From: Apoderus coryli
Lineage: Eukaryota; Arthropoda; Insecta; Coleoptera; Attelabidae
Assembly: GCA_911728435.2 (NCBI GenBank)
Contig: OU452198.1
Location: 39,709,902 to 39,773,901, forward strand
Direction of reading: 5' to 3'
Length of the DNA: 64,000 nucleotides
Numbering within the stretch: the stretch's first letter is position 1; each line of letters starts with the position of its first letter. The translations under genes were made by a program, and so were the position numbers. Positions 1 through 11,137 of the stretch are shown piece by piece. The notes under the pieces were generated by a model. That model saw only the letters and a program-made list of their open reading frames with translations, was not told where the DNA came from and searched no databases.

Positions 1-663
1 CATGAGTTTTTGTTATTGGTCATCGCTTGTCAACTCTGTTTCACCTGGTATGACTCCTGTTCAAAAACTAGACGTCGTTTTTACCATAGTCTAATAAATG
101 TATAATAATAATAATCAACTTTATTGTCATAAAGAATTTACATTTTCTTGTAGACAAAGTCAGAAAAACAATCATCACAAAAAATGTGGACTTATCAAAA
201 TAACAAAACACAAAATCAGTATATATACATATAAAAATATTTACTTATATAAAATAAATATATAACTACATTCATGCTAAGTCAAAATTTGACTTAGCAT
301 AATATATTTAATATATTATTTATTAGATTATGCTTTTACATTTCTTTTTTTTATGCGAAGTCAAAGTTTTAATTAAAAAATCCCCTTTTGAGGAAAGGAA
401 AATTAAAAAAAAAGTAGGGAGGGTAGATTCCACCTTTTTTTTTCAAGAAGTGTAACTTTTGACATATTACAGTAATATAAATAGATACTTAAAGTTTTCA
501 AAAATTACATTAAACAAAAAATTAGGGTTTTTACAATAACAATGTTTCTCAATCACTTTTGGTTTACCCGGAAAGATTATCATTGTGATCATCAGTTTTC
601 GAATCATTCTACAAGTCTACATACCATAAAACAATTTTACGAGGCTATGCAAGGTGTTCGGAA
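1..663. other. non-coding; possible 3' end of a minus-strand non-LTR element near 100-200
   Basis: No gene is visible. At 102-126 an (ATA)n tract is followed by a sequence that on the minus strand reads AATAAA just before an ATT-type microsatellite. The non-LTR elements ending near 26540 and 57905 end in the same way (AATAAAG then TTATTATTATT), so a short 3' end of a related element on the minus strand is plausible. The rest is AT-rich with no supportable signal. Confidence 0.35.
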
Positions 664-2345
664 ATGATGGTACCACTAATTCAGGGCGATAAAAAGAAAC
701 ACGTATTGTTTTGTTTTATCTTATCCAAAAAGAATTCTGGTATTGACGGTATACCAGATTATATATACAAGGGATGTGTGGAATTTGTAGCAGAACCTTT
801 GGCCCACATATTTAATTTGGCAATCAAAACAGGTACATTTCCCGGGGATCTAAAGATTGGTGTGGTGACACCTATACATAAAAATGGTAAAAGGAACCAT
901 ATCCTCAATTACTGCCCTATAACTGTACTTAATACCATAGCAAAGAAATTTGAGCGCATTCTCTATACTGACATTTATGCATGGGTGAAACCGAACATCA
1001 GTGATTATCAACACGGCTTCATAAATGGAAGATCTATCATCTACTAGTTCTCTCGGAGTATGCTTCTATGGCTATTCGACGGGGTGGACAGCTGGACGTC
1101 GTATACACGGATTGCGCTAAAGCTTTTGACAAAGTGAATCACACGTTGCTGCTGTATAAGCTTGGAAGGATGGGCTTTTCAGGTCAATCGATTCAATTTA
1201 TTAAATCCTATTTAACAAACAGAAAACAGACAGTCAGAGTAGCGGGTAAACATTCAGCTGAATTCATTAACCCTTCTGGTGTACCGCAGGGCAGTAACTT
1301 GGGGCCGTTACTTTTTAACATTTACATCAACGATCTTCCCAGTATAGCACTTGCGTCGCGTGGACTGCTGTTTGCTGATGACTTTAAGTTGTTTAAAATC
1401 ATAGACAGCGTCGAAGACTGCGAACAATTGCAGGACGACTTAAACTCGATATCTGATTGGTTCAAAAACAAGGCAATGACCTTAAATGTACTCAAATGTT
1501 CCATACAAACATTCACAAAGAAAATAGATTCCATTACATATGACTACAAATTAAATTCCATATCCCTAGTTAGGAAACACGAAATCAAAGATCTGGGTGT
1601 ATTTTTTCAATCAAACTTTAAGTTTAACAGTCATTATCAGTACATAACTGGGAAAGGATATAGGTCGTTGGGATTTATAATGAGGAATAGCAAAAACTTT
1701 GAACTATCCACAATTCTTAAGTTATATAATACCTTAGTCCGTACGCACCTTGAATACGCATGTGTTCTTTGGACCCCAAGGTCTTTTTGTCATAGTGACC
1801 ACATCGAGAGGGGGTTCAAAAAAGGTTCTTGAGATTTATATATAAGAGGGAACATGGTGTTTATCCGTTTAAAATCTCATATAAAACAATGTATCAGCAA
1901 TACAAGATACAAACTCTCTGTGATAGGCGCAATATGCAATGTTTGATATATTTATATAATATTATAAATTGTACAAGTAAAATGAATTGTGATTTAATAA
2001 GTCTAATATATTTCAAAGTTCCTAAAATATAGTTAAGAATTAACTCTAGGGAAATGTTTCATATAGATAACTTTAGCGTGTCACCATTGAATGCAATGTG
2101 TTCGATTGGCAATCAGATTGTAGACGCTACGGGTCTCGACTTATGCAGCACTAGTGTTCATGAAATCAGGTCTCTATTTCAGTTAATGTCTGCCAGTTGA
2201 TCTATAGATATTTTAAAATGTAATTCTACTAGTCTAAATTATTGTCTGTTTGTATAGTGTTAATTTTATGTTGTTATTTAGTTTCTAATTTTGTTAAGGG
2301 TTACATGTTATTACCTATATGGTGTTTGTAATTTGAATATAAATA
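600..2345 (+). pseudogene. 5'-truncated non-LTR retrotransposon, broken reverse transcriptase
   Basis: Remnant of a LINE-type ORF2 encoding the reverse transcriptase that copies the element into the genome. Three consecutive reading frames cover it: 664-1047 (fingers, with a YCPITVLN block matching the usual NYRPISLL motif), 1068-1832 (palm: DCAKAFDKVNH, GVPQGSNLGPLLFNIYINDL, catalytic FADD at about 1371-1382) and 1829-2032 (thumb and C-terminus). Weaker similarity continues through a stop to about 2199. The frame changes between 1047 and 1068 and again near 1829, so the ORF is dead. The endonuclease and ORF1 are absent, as expected for 5' truncation. The 3' end is an AAATAAAT-rich tail at about 2338-2362. 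It resembles the element at 55990-57905 at motif level but is a different family. Confidence 0.85.
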
Positions 2346-3235
2346 AATAAAAAATAAATAAATCTTATTTTAATTTATTTGATCAAGTTTCGTGTCCTCT
2401 AATCTTCAATCTAAACAATCATACGTCTTGGGTTTTTAGAATTTTAAATTTTTGAAGAAATAGAGTTTTACTTGCAAAGTCCTAAAATCGTAGGATTGCT
2501 TAGATTGGGGGCTTCTCAAAGCTGTCGGTAAATTCCAGCAACACCATAATTGTACCTTTCAAGGTAGTCAGGTTCTAGCCCTTCTACCAGCGAGTCTAAA
2601 AGAAAGCTGACGCGGAATATAATTGGCTATGAGCCACAATAGACCCTCGCGACTACAGTGCAGTCCTGTCTAAATAAAAGTATTATTAAGTTTAACAAAA
2701 GACACTAGTAGTATCTTTAACTGAAAATATATAAAAATTAAATGCAGTTACAAAAACAACGCTTCGTTTAACTTTGCTACACACATTTATAAAATGAAGA
2801 AAAAATAAACAAATAATTAAAAAAAAAAGTCGGGAAAGAAAGAGTTGTGTACGTACATAACAAAATACCAACAAGTCGTTTGTAATTTACAATCATTCGC
2901 TGAGTAGGTACTAAAACGAAACCAGTCCTGGATGGGTAAAGGTATAATAAAGTATTTTTTATTTATCAACATCGATCAAAATCGAGATAAAAATACAACA
3001 AGTAAGAGATCGAAGAAATATATAGAAGTTCTGAGAGATAGTTAAATGAAGATTGTCGTAAAATTTATACTATGTATTTATCAAAAAAGGTTTCAAGAAT
3101 ATCAGGCAACAACATAATATGGTTTTTCAGTTTCAAATACAAAGAAACCTCCACTTACAATTTTGAAAGTTAAATATTTATTTCCTAAATATAATATAGG
3201 TGAAACTAGGCTAACAACTGAAGGTGGGTAAGGTC
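2346..3235. other. no gene seen
   Basis: AT-rich intergenic DNA. A short G+C-richer patch at about 2560-2670 may be old repeat material, but I cannot assign it. Confidence 0.4.
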
Positions 3236-3677
3236 CAGTGGCGGCTCGTCAGGGTAGGCAAGGCAGGTAGTGCCTGTTAGGTATGAATATAAATATGTCA
3301 ACGTGTAGAGCATGCGCATAAGCATTATACATATCTAGTTAAAGGTGGTCTATGAACATCAAGGTAGTGGTGAGGCTTAACCTTAATAAAAGAGTTGTTA
3401 GTCTGACTCCAAGCTGAAAACAAGTCGTTTCATTTCTAACCAAATCCCTAACCTAAGACCCTAAGATAGACAACACAACAGTGCCTGCTCAGATTTGATT
3501 TCAGGGACATTTTTATAATAGTAATTATTCTATGTATATAGTATTATTTTTTTTAATGTGAAAACTGCTCTAATTTTAGTTATTTGTTATATTAATCTCA
3601 CATCTCACTCTACCGCAGCGTCACCCTGTGATTGAAGAGTTTGAGTTCCTATTAGGCGCACCAATGAGACGCCACTG
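3236..3677. mobile_element. hAT-like non-autonomous element (442 bp)
   Basis: The left end reads CAGTGGCGGCTCGTCAGGGT and the right end is the inverse, ending in GAGACGCCACTG, giving CAGTGGCG termini on both sides. CAGTGGCG-type termini followed by AGGCAAGGCAGGTAGTGCC are characteristic of one widespread animal hAT lineage (known from other genomes; inferred here). No coding capacity remains. The 8 bp outside each end do not match (GTAAGGTC versus CTCACAAC), so a target duplication is not preserved or the boundaries are slightly off. Confidence 0.55.
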
Positions 3678-4085
3678 CTCACAACAGCAATATAGCAGTG
3701 ATAATGTCACACCCATCCCACATGTAGTTTAGAATGAACTGTATGCCTCTACTGTTAACCTTCAACCGCTCAGTCTAAACTAAACGCAGGCACCTTGAGA
3801 CCTGCCTGCTTCCTATTAATATACACGCATATTATTGCATATAAGATTGTATTGGAGAATTTACGAAAATTCCCTAACAGCAGGAAATAAAATGTAGGGT
3901 TTATAAGTTTTCATACTAAATCAGATTTATCAAAAAAGTATAAATTTTAGAGATGTCATGGGTATTTTTATTGTTGCTATACAGGGAGAGTCACGAGGAA
4001 CTGTACATACTTCTACCATAAGTAGAGGCACGTTAGGGGAATATCAAATGACCATTAAAAAATCTCTCCTTGTTTTGATTATTAG

Positions 4086-4288
4086 TATACAGGGTGAATT
4101 ATGGATCTTCACCAAAACAATGTTTCGTCATATCTTTTCAATGATTAAGTCGATTTATCTCATTTTTTTTTATAAAAGTGTGTATTGGTGCCTGGCAACT
4201 AACTGACATATTCAGAATTGAGAAAATCCAGGTCCGCCTTCGAGAAAATTTGTGGGACTGCTTCATATTCAGCACTTCACCCTGTATA
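4086..4288. mobile_element. mariner-type MITE (about 200 bp)
   Basis: Terminal inverted repeats TACAGGGTGAA / TTCACCCTGTA flanked by TA on both sides, the target of Tc1/mariner elements. No coding sequence. A single similar end (ATACAGGGAGAGTC) occurs at about 3980, and further ends of this kind occur near 25240 and 28115. Confidence 0.55.
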
Positions 4289-4617
4289 TGATTTTTCAAA
4301 AATCTGATACAATTTTTTCAGAGGGCATAAATAGACAGTTAGACCTCGGTATTTGAATTTTTTGTTACACTCACCTCACATTTCCAATTAAAGATTCATT
4401 TTAGAGCCAAATTGAAAACTGGCAATAATGAAGTATCTTACTGTATAATAATGTTTAGTTATTAAAAATAAATCTTCAAAATAGACAGAAACGACACACA
4501 CTGTGCTCCAGTATGGTAAATACCCTAATTTGAATTGATTTACAGGGCCGGATTTAAAAATCTGGCATATCTGGTTCATCTTCCTAAGATACGGAGTCGT
4601 TTACTTTGGCAGACATT

Positions 4618-5250
4618 ATGAATAAGCTAAATGAAATGCAAATATCATATGAGTCTCTATTGTTGAGATTCAACGAACAAGTTGCAGTCAACAACGAACT
4701 CAAATCAGATGTACAAAATCTGACCAACCGCGTTAATATCCTTGAGAGTGCTGTACGATCTGAGAACGCTACTATGTGCGAGGAGGCCGGCATCTTTGAA
4801 GAATATCGTGAAAGAGAGGTAAGGAGAAAGAATCTAATCTTGTTTGGTCACCCGGAGGTTGCCAATCAGGACGATGCTGAGGCTGTGAGTGACATCTTAC
4901 GCGTAGTCTGTCCAACCTTTGACACAGCACGGATTGAGCGAGTGGCGCGTATTGGTCGTGTGATGGACGGCGCCTCTCAAGCCATTAGACAACCCAGCCC
5001 CATAAGAATAAGGTTGAAAAGCGAGGAGCCTATTCCAGACCTATTGCGAAATAACTCCAAACTGAAATCCACCGACCACCTTAAACATTTGATTCTGGCA
5101 AAAGATAGGACTCCTAAGCAGATTGAATATTACAAGTGTGTCAAGCAGCGTCTTATCCAGCGCAGGCGAGATGGTGAGACTGGAATTCGAATTAAGCACA
5201 TCAAGGGCGTTCCAACGATAGTATCCACGGAGAGCAATCGTTTAAACTAA
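4618..5250 (+). CDS. non-LTR retrotransposon ORF1 (coiled coil plus RNA-binding-type domain)
   Basis: Intact frame of about 210 residues. The first ATG is at 4618; the frame is open back to a stop at 4585. Residues about 1-55 form heptads typical of a coiled coil (NELKSDVQNLTNRVNILES). This is followed by RRKNLILFGHPEV and a middle region resembling the RRM-like plus C-terminal domains of LINE ORF1 proteins that chaperone element RNA. The start of an endonuclease ORF follows within 60 bp, which supports ORF1 of an ORF1-ORF2 retrotransposon. The 5' boundary was not found. It is not directly continuous with the RT remnant at 600-2345. Confidence 0.65.
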   Translation: MNKLNEMQISYESLLLRFNEQVAVNNELKSDVQNLTNRVNILESAVRSENATMCEEAGIFEEYREREVRRKNLILFGHPEVANQDDAEAVSDILRVVCPTFDTARIERVARIGRVMDGASQAIRQPSPIRIRLKSEEPIPDLLRNNSKLKSTDHLKHLILAKDRTPKQIEYYKCVKQRLIQRRRDGETGIRIKHIKGVPTIVSTESNRLN

Positions 5251-5261
5251 ATTGTCTGTCT

Positions 5262-5440
5262 AACAGGAACACAACGCTACTTGATATTAACGTCATCTAT
5301 CAAAACGTAAGGGGCCTGAATACTAAAATTCATGAGTTTTATAAGTCTGTTAGTGATGGGGGTTTCCATGTGGTTGCGGTGTCGGAGACACACTATTCCT
5401 CAGATAGCTCTATTAGAGATCCCAAGTTATATTATTGAAA
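5262..5440 (+). pseudogene. start of retrotransposon ORF2 (AP endonuclease), truncated by an insertion
   Basis: Translation gives VIYQNVRGLNTKIHEFY followed by VVAVSETHYSS. This is the N-terminal strand of an APE-type LINE endonuclease with its conserved Asn and the catalytic Glu in SETH. The frame ends at about 5440, next to the foldback element starting at 5445, and no later endonuclease or RT blocks follow. Confidence 0.7.
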
Positions 5441-5444
5441 CAAT

Positions 5445-5732
5445 AACCAAACAATAAAACAGTTTTAACAATGTGGAACAAAGTAAAAAACAATTTATCA
5501 AACATTACGATTATAAAACACAACAGCTCATTAACGCAGAATTATTCACTGTTGCAATATTATCAGAAATGACTCACCGACAATCAGAAAATCCATTACA
5601 CATTTTAACATTCGTCAAGAAAAGTGTAGTAAGGCAGATGGATTTCATTTTGAACATCTTTTATAATCGTAATGTTTATTAAATTGTTTTTTACTTTGTT
5701 CCACATTGTTAAAACTGTTTTATTGTTTGGTT
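5445..5732. mobile_element. foldback element with about 74-bp inverted termini
   Basis: Positions 5445-5518 and 5659-5732 are inverted copies of each other with only a two-base difference, beginning AACCAAACAATAAAACAG. They enclose about 140 bp of unique sequence with no convincing coding potential. The element sits in the endonuclease start of a retrotransposon. No clear target duplication is visible, so the superfamily is unassigned. Confidence 0.8.
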
Positions 5733-6181
5733 CTTGTTTTTTATTTTATTTCTTAATTTATGAATAAACATTTCCCTGGATTGTTCAGTTCATTTTACCA
5801 GGTAACAATATCTGGAGATCGGCTAAAATTTCAATATTAATAAAAAAAGTTTGGTGGTCCGGAGAGAGAGAGGTCTTTACGCTAACACATAGACCACCGG
5901 TTATACTATGATTGTGATAAGTGTGGCCCACTCTGGGATCAATGATGTTCCCGTGTAGAATCAACCTAGGGTTCCAGTTGGCCGGTGGGAGATGCACAAG
6001 GGGGCGAGTGGGGAGTAAGTACAGTAACTGCATAAATTCAAGATCCAAAAAACATTTTTATTTTTAGAGGAACTTTGTTTTATGTATTCACCGATTACTA
6101 AAATTAATATGCTTCCAAATATAACTATTACAGTTTATTAGAATTATCAACAATAAATAAAATAATATCTAACTATACTAA
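5733..6181. other. no gene recognised
   Basis: Between the foldback element and the TIMM22 stop. A G+C-richer patch at about 5850-6050 has an 87-codon minus-strand frame with no recognisable motif. It may be old repeat or part of the TIMM22 3' UTR. Confidence 0.4.
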
Positions 6182-7909
6182 TTAAAATCTAGAATGCATA
6201 TAATAATCAATGGCAGTTGAAAATGCTGCAAAACCCATAGCACCGAAGATACCTGCTTTAATACCAGCTGGAAAAAAAAATTTACATTACTTATCTATCC
6301 TCTTTTAATTGAAATGACATAAAATAAATTCATGAAAATTAAATTTAAACGAATTAACGGAAACACTGGGCAAAAATTGATAATGAAAATCAACCTGAGA
6401 AATGTAAATTATGTTTGTATTTTTTTTTTTTGTAAAGTAGATAGGTAGATAGTCATTACAAATATTGGTCCTTCGAAAGAATGTTCAGGGGACAATACAA
6501 ATTTATACGCCTTTTTACTTTACAAACCTTTTTTTTTTTTTTCTTAAATTGGTCTGCAAGTAAATATCTCCTGTAAGTTTTTTTTAATAGAAAAAACGGA
6601 CCAACAATACAATAATAATAAATTCCAGTCCCACATTTAGCTTCTGAGGATGTTGATTTTGAATTTCGTGAAATAAGTGTGAATTTTTTGACCAATACCG
6701 ACAGTTATGAAGATTAACAGTACCCTTCAGAAAAACAAATGAGTAGGGTGGAATTTGTGGGTTTTTAAAATTGTTTTAATGGTTGTATGGCTAATGCCAA
6801 AAACTGTAGATAATTGCCTAGTGCTCAACGTTGGGTGGATATTGGCGTTGCTCAAAACAGCAACTTCCCTAGTTTAGATTCCCACTATTTCATTTCGGGA
6901 GATTCTTTTTTTTTTTATTCACCGCCATACATATTTTTGGTTAAAATGCTCATCCGGATTTAGATCTTAAACGACTGTGCATAACTAGTTGTCATAACAA
7001 ATTTAAATTATCGATAGTTTTTCCTCGTCAAGATACCTTTAAAATAAGTTATCTATCGACCTACTTTCCCTATTTTGGGTGTACGTGCTACAAAAATGAC
7101 ATGACATAACATAGAAAAGAAGGCAAAGTATAAAATAAATGTTAATAGTTAGTCCGAGATTTTGGTGCACTAAATATTTTCAGTCTCAAACAACAGCGAA
7201 AGTGGAAAGTAAGAATATACCTATACGGTTTTTTAACTTTTTTTGAGGAACATCAAAGGTTAGAATTCCGGGGCTAAACATGTTCAGTACAAACCTACAA
7301 ACGTAACCAAGAGCACAAGTATTTAACTTACCTCTAAGTCCAATAAGTCCTCCGGTCACTGCACCCGCATAAGTACCATTTTTCCAATCAGATTTACCCC
7401 TCATCTATAAAAACAGTATTGTAGTAAATACTTAACTGTACTTGAACAATTTCTTACAGATTCTATTGTACATTCTACTCCAGAAAATAGCGCCCCAATA
7501 AGTGCAAAATTTTTGGCATATCCTAAGGTTGTAGTCTTCATTTCTTTAAAAACCTGTCTAGCAGATTGTATTTCAGTGCTTGTCACGGATGCTGGTCCCA
7601 TACTAGATGAAAATAAACCTATCGCTGCTCCCAAAGCATATCCTACGCACGCAAAGGATTACAGTTATTGTAAACTTCTCACAGATATAACTTACCTGCC
7701 ACACAACTCATCGTCGCTTTAAACAAACAACTTTCAAAAAATGATTCAACCATCTTCTCTTCATTGCTCTTAATTTGTATTGGACCTAAGTTTTTTGGAA
7801 TTATAATGTTTTCGCGATACCTATAGTTATTACCTACGAAATATTTGGTTAGATAACTCCATTCCTCTGAAGATAATTGGCGTTTAGTTTCTTCCGAACT
7901 CGTTGACAT
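6182..7909 (-). CDS. TIMM22: mitochondrial inner-membrane translocase subunit Tim22 (4 exons)
   Basis: Channel subunit of the TIM22 complex, which inserts multi-spanning carrier proteins into the mitochondrial inner membrane. Exons on the minus strand: 7909-7696, 7642-7458, 7404-7332 and 6267-6182, all with GT-AG borders and matching phases (1, 0, 1). The total is 558 nt, or 185 residues, close to the family's usual size (about 190). Diagnostic stretches in order: [69 protein letters not shown], and the C-terminal [13 protein letters not shown]. These follow the Tim17/22/23 fold of four hydrophobic segments, with the paired Cys residues expected in Tim22. The start is the first [12 protein letters not shown]. 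The last intron is about 1.06 kb and contains only AT-rich sequence. Confidence 0.95.
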
Positions 7910-8180
7910 GTTGATTCTAACAATTTATTTTCTAATATATTTAGAAACGCTAATATTTCTATTCAAAAAACTAATTCAAAATTTTTCTTGTATGTTCATT
8001 TTCTTAGGTTAGAATTAGATTCAAAATTCTGTCATAAAGATGCCTAAACACAAAAGACGAAGAAGAAATTGTGTCGGGAGATGCCCACATGTACAAACGC
8101 GTGTCGACGTGATCATGGTATTAAAGTTCCTGCCCACGTAAATAGTGGTTGGATAGGTGGACGGTGCCCCCGGCCGAGTC

Positions 8181-8239
8181 GTTAGACCATAGAATAAGTA
8201 AGCTACGCTAACAGCTTTCTTATTCTATAGTTAGACCAT
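8181..8239. repeat. 39-bp hairpin flanked by 10-bp direct repeats
   Basis: GTTAGACCAT occurs at 8181-8190 and again at 8230-8239. Between them, AGAATAAGTAAGCT and AGCTTTCTTATTCT form a 14-bp stem with one mismatch around an 8-nt loop. The arrangement looks like a tiny insertion with a target duplication. Confidence 0.75.
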
Positions 8240-8269
8240 GTTACATGGCGTCGGCAAGTCCATAACTGC

Positions 8270-8357
8270 ATGGGCCATGTAGTTATGGACTACATAGTCG
8301 TAGGTGCTGGTATCTGGCTATCGATGACCGTGGTTCGGATTCCACTCTAAACAGTAG
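8270..8357 (-). repeat. part of a dispersed repeat that hosts P-like copy 1
   Basis: The reverse complement of about 8290-8357 (TTGGACCTACTGTTTAG, then a GTGGAATCCGAACCACGG block and a CCAGATACCAG block) matches 28310-28370, left of the second P-like copy, with scattered substitutions. The same repeat continues on the other side of copy 1 (10001-10085), where a CT-rich block matches 28230-28275 in reverse. Confidence 0.7.
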
Positions 8358-8365
8358 GTCCAAAC

Positions 8366-9992
8366 CATAGAAATCTTATATTATATATGTACTCTAGAAT
8401 GCTAATTAAATCCAGCCGAATACCAAAAAGTGTAACGGGTATGCAGAGTTTTCACGAACTACGCATGCTCCTTAGTAACTTATTTTCAGTACAGAGCTGC
8501 CATATTTAAAACTATTTTGTCGTTCGTCTTACAGAATTTATGCGACATATCTGTTTTATAAATAAATCCATATGTTGCGTCATACGAAACTGCTTGACAA
8601 AATCAAATAATTAAATGTTATCGGTAAAATTGCATACTGTTTAGTTTTCAGCAATATGAACGAAACATTTTTTTTCAAATCTTATTAAATTTAGGAGATT
8701 TCGCAACAGCATCTGTTTTTGCAAATGACGTTTCTCGTAGTGGGAATATCTGTCAGAGTCGGCTTCACAACAATTGAGATAGGTTTGATAATTGAGTTAT
8801 GGTTTTATTCGTGGTATATTTTAATTGTTGATAGATATACCTATTTGTGATTAAAATTGTTTTTAATATTTGTTATTTTGGTTTTAGTTCGTTTATTTAA
8901 CAAACAATGAGGTGTATAGTGTTGTGGTGTAAAAATGAAGGTCTTATTCCTGGTATTAAATATTTTCAGTAAGTTATTGTTTCGGGTTTCTAACAGTCTC
9001 AGTTTGAGTCAATATGATACCATTGACATGATACTCATTTTTAGCTTGACAAAAAAAAGACATGATGTTTGGATGCGGGCATTGGGATCCTAGTACAGAA
9101 AATGTATGTGATGGGAATGTCATATGCAGTAAGCATTTCGCTGCAGAAGATATCATTTGTAGAGAAGACGGCAAGAGGATCACCCTCGTACCCGATGCAG
9201 TTCCCAAACTTTTGTTAAAAAGAAGAGATTATGTAAATGAGAGTGGAAGTTAAATTCTTAATCGTTTGATATCAAGACACTGTTTACTTAAAAGCAGTCT
9301 GTCAAAAATGCATGATATGTATGTCAAGAATATATTTCTTACGTTGAGTAGGTATACAAAGTTCGTTTGAATTCTGTTGTTAAACTGGAATATACTTAAT
9401 TATAGAATCCTCCATGAAATTGCTGAGAATAAAAGTTCTACCGACCATGTTTTATCACAAAATACTATTGCGAGTAGTACGGATGATATGGAAGTGGTTT
9501 ACATGGACACGGAAAATATTTGTGAAGTCACTGTTTCTTGCACCCCTTCTTTGAAGGGTGTAGAGAGGTAAGACGCCTAAGGTGGTTGTATAAACAAACA
9601 AATAATATATAATAATGAAATAAATAATTAGAATGCTCATGTCCTTAAGATATTTTCCAGTATTAGAATTTTTACTTATTTCTCGTTTCTGCTTAGATTT
9701 ATTATTATTGGGTTATACCTGTTACACAATAAAGTATTTAGATATTTAATGTAATTTTTTATTTCTTAGATTCGTTTATTCCATTTTTTTATTTGAATGT
9801 TACCAAATGGTAAAATTTAATTTTAAATACCTATAACATAACAGTAATATTACATTTAATCAAAGCCGGTCCTGTTGAAAAATAAGTTACTGGTGATCAT
9901 GCGCATTATGGACAGCTCTACACTTTTGGTTACATTTTTGTACTACGGGATTATCATTCTAGAGTATATATATATAATATAAGATTTCTGTG
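8366..9992 (+). mobile_element. P-like DNA transposon copy 1, internally deleted, with THAP remnants
   Basis: The ends are CATAGAAATCTTATATTATA (left) and its near inverse ending TATAAGATTTCTGTG (right); the inverted repeat runs about 36 bp. An exact 8-bp duplication GTCCAAAC flanks it at 8358-8365 and 9993-10000. An 8-bp duplication, CA...TG termini and an internal THAP domain together are diagnostic of the P-element superfamily. Only THAP-coding pieces remain inside and no transposase catalytic region is visible, so the copy is non-autonomous. A longer variant than the copy at 28373-29695: it carries an extra stretch at about 8440-8490 and another at about 9370-9525. Confidence 0.85.
8907..9253 (+). 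pseudogene. THAP-domain remnant of the P-like element (2 exons)
   Basis: Exon 1, 8907-8968, starts MRCIVLWCKNEGLIPGIKYF: two Cys spaced as in the C2CH THAP zinc finger, then a GTAAGT donor. After an acceptor near 9044 the next segment reads KKRHDVWMRALG. The expected WDPS...ICSKHF block (9079 onward: HWDPSTENVCDG, then VICSKHFAAEDI) is in a different frame, so the domain is frameshifted. The same shift is present in the second copy. THAP domains bind the ends of P-type transposons. A further open stretch at 9377-9571 may be another exon. Confidence 0.65.
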
Positions 9993-10000
9993 GTCCAAAC

Positions 10001-11137
10001 TCACTCAAATTAACTAACATGAATGGCTAAATTACCTTAGTTGTAGAGGCCAATAATAAAAGAGACAAAGAGAGAGAAGAAGCAGAAAATGAAGAATGCT
10101 AATTTTGATAGTGCAAAGAAGATAAAAATACCGTAACTAAATTCCCTTTACATCGTCAACATTTTGACAATGACATTAAAGGACTACACTTATACTACTC
10201 CACCTTAGTTAAGGATTTATTATAACACAAATAAAAACTGAGCTGGCTGTATGCTACTAACGTGGCAAGAGGCCATAAAGTTAGTACTTGCTTCGGCGCT
10301 ACTAACTTTTTTAAAAAGTTTTGCTTTATAAGTTTGTTCCAACACCTTACAGAATTGTTTTGTTATGCGAAGAAAAAAAACAACTAGACTCCTTGCCAAA
10401 TTCCTCAAGGCACGGTAAAGTCATTATTTATATAGACAAAAACAATGGTAATCAACTACTGCAATAGGTTTCTTCCAACATAATATTTGAGACCATGTAA
10501 GGACGTAGCTTTATACTCGGTACAGTCAGTGGATTTTTTAAGTATCATTTTTTCGCGGTGACATGAAGTGAGTGTAAGGAAAATCCTGAACTGAACATGC
10601 GCAATGCGACACTTCTGAATTGGTTCGGAACTAACCCGCGAAAAAAACTATTATTTGCAACATATCTCCTATTTCTTTTTCCCCAGAAGTCCATCTGGTG
10701 TAAATTAGACTTTTTTTTGTATGTTCATAGATATTATACTACAAAATATCAGTTTTTATTTCGCGTTAAAGCCAGTGGTTTCGGTAACGCACGTTTGTCA
10801 TTGTCATCATTCTCATTAAACATTAAAACATCAGCGGTCTCTGTGCAGACACTAACATGGATTACTAATAAGCAACGTTTTGGGAATTTAAAGATAGTCT
10901 AACTTACCATACCATATTAAATTTATATAAAAATGCAAATAATTATCTTAAACAGATCTACATCAATTATTTTATGACTTAGAATTATAACTTTTTGGTC
11001 AAATATATCCCTGACTTATTACCTATCATTACTTAACAAAATATAAATGAATTCTATGTTTTAATAAATATTTGAGTACTTAAATAAAATGAATATAATA
11101 CTTAAAAATGCTTATTCATGAAAAAATATCTTAAATA
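10001..11137. other. no gene; flanking repeat then AT-rich DNA
   Basis: 10001-10090 continues the dispersed repeat that hosts the P-like element. The rest has only short frames without motifs; the 101-codon plus-strand frame at 10597 has no recognisable features. Confidence 0.5.

Noticed and set aside
3236..3677. 8-bp target duplication for the hAT-like element
   Set aside because: GTAAGGTC and CTCACAAC do not match, so only the termini support the call.
5473..5682. 69-codon frame inside the foldback element
   Set aside because: Both ends lie in the inverted arms; no motif.
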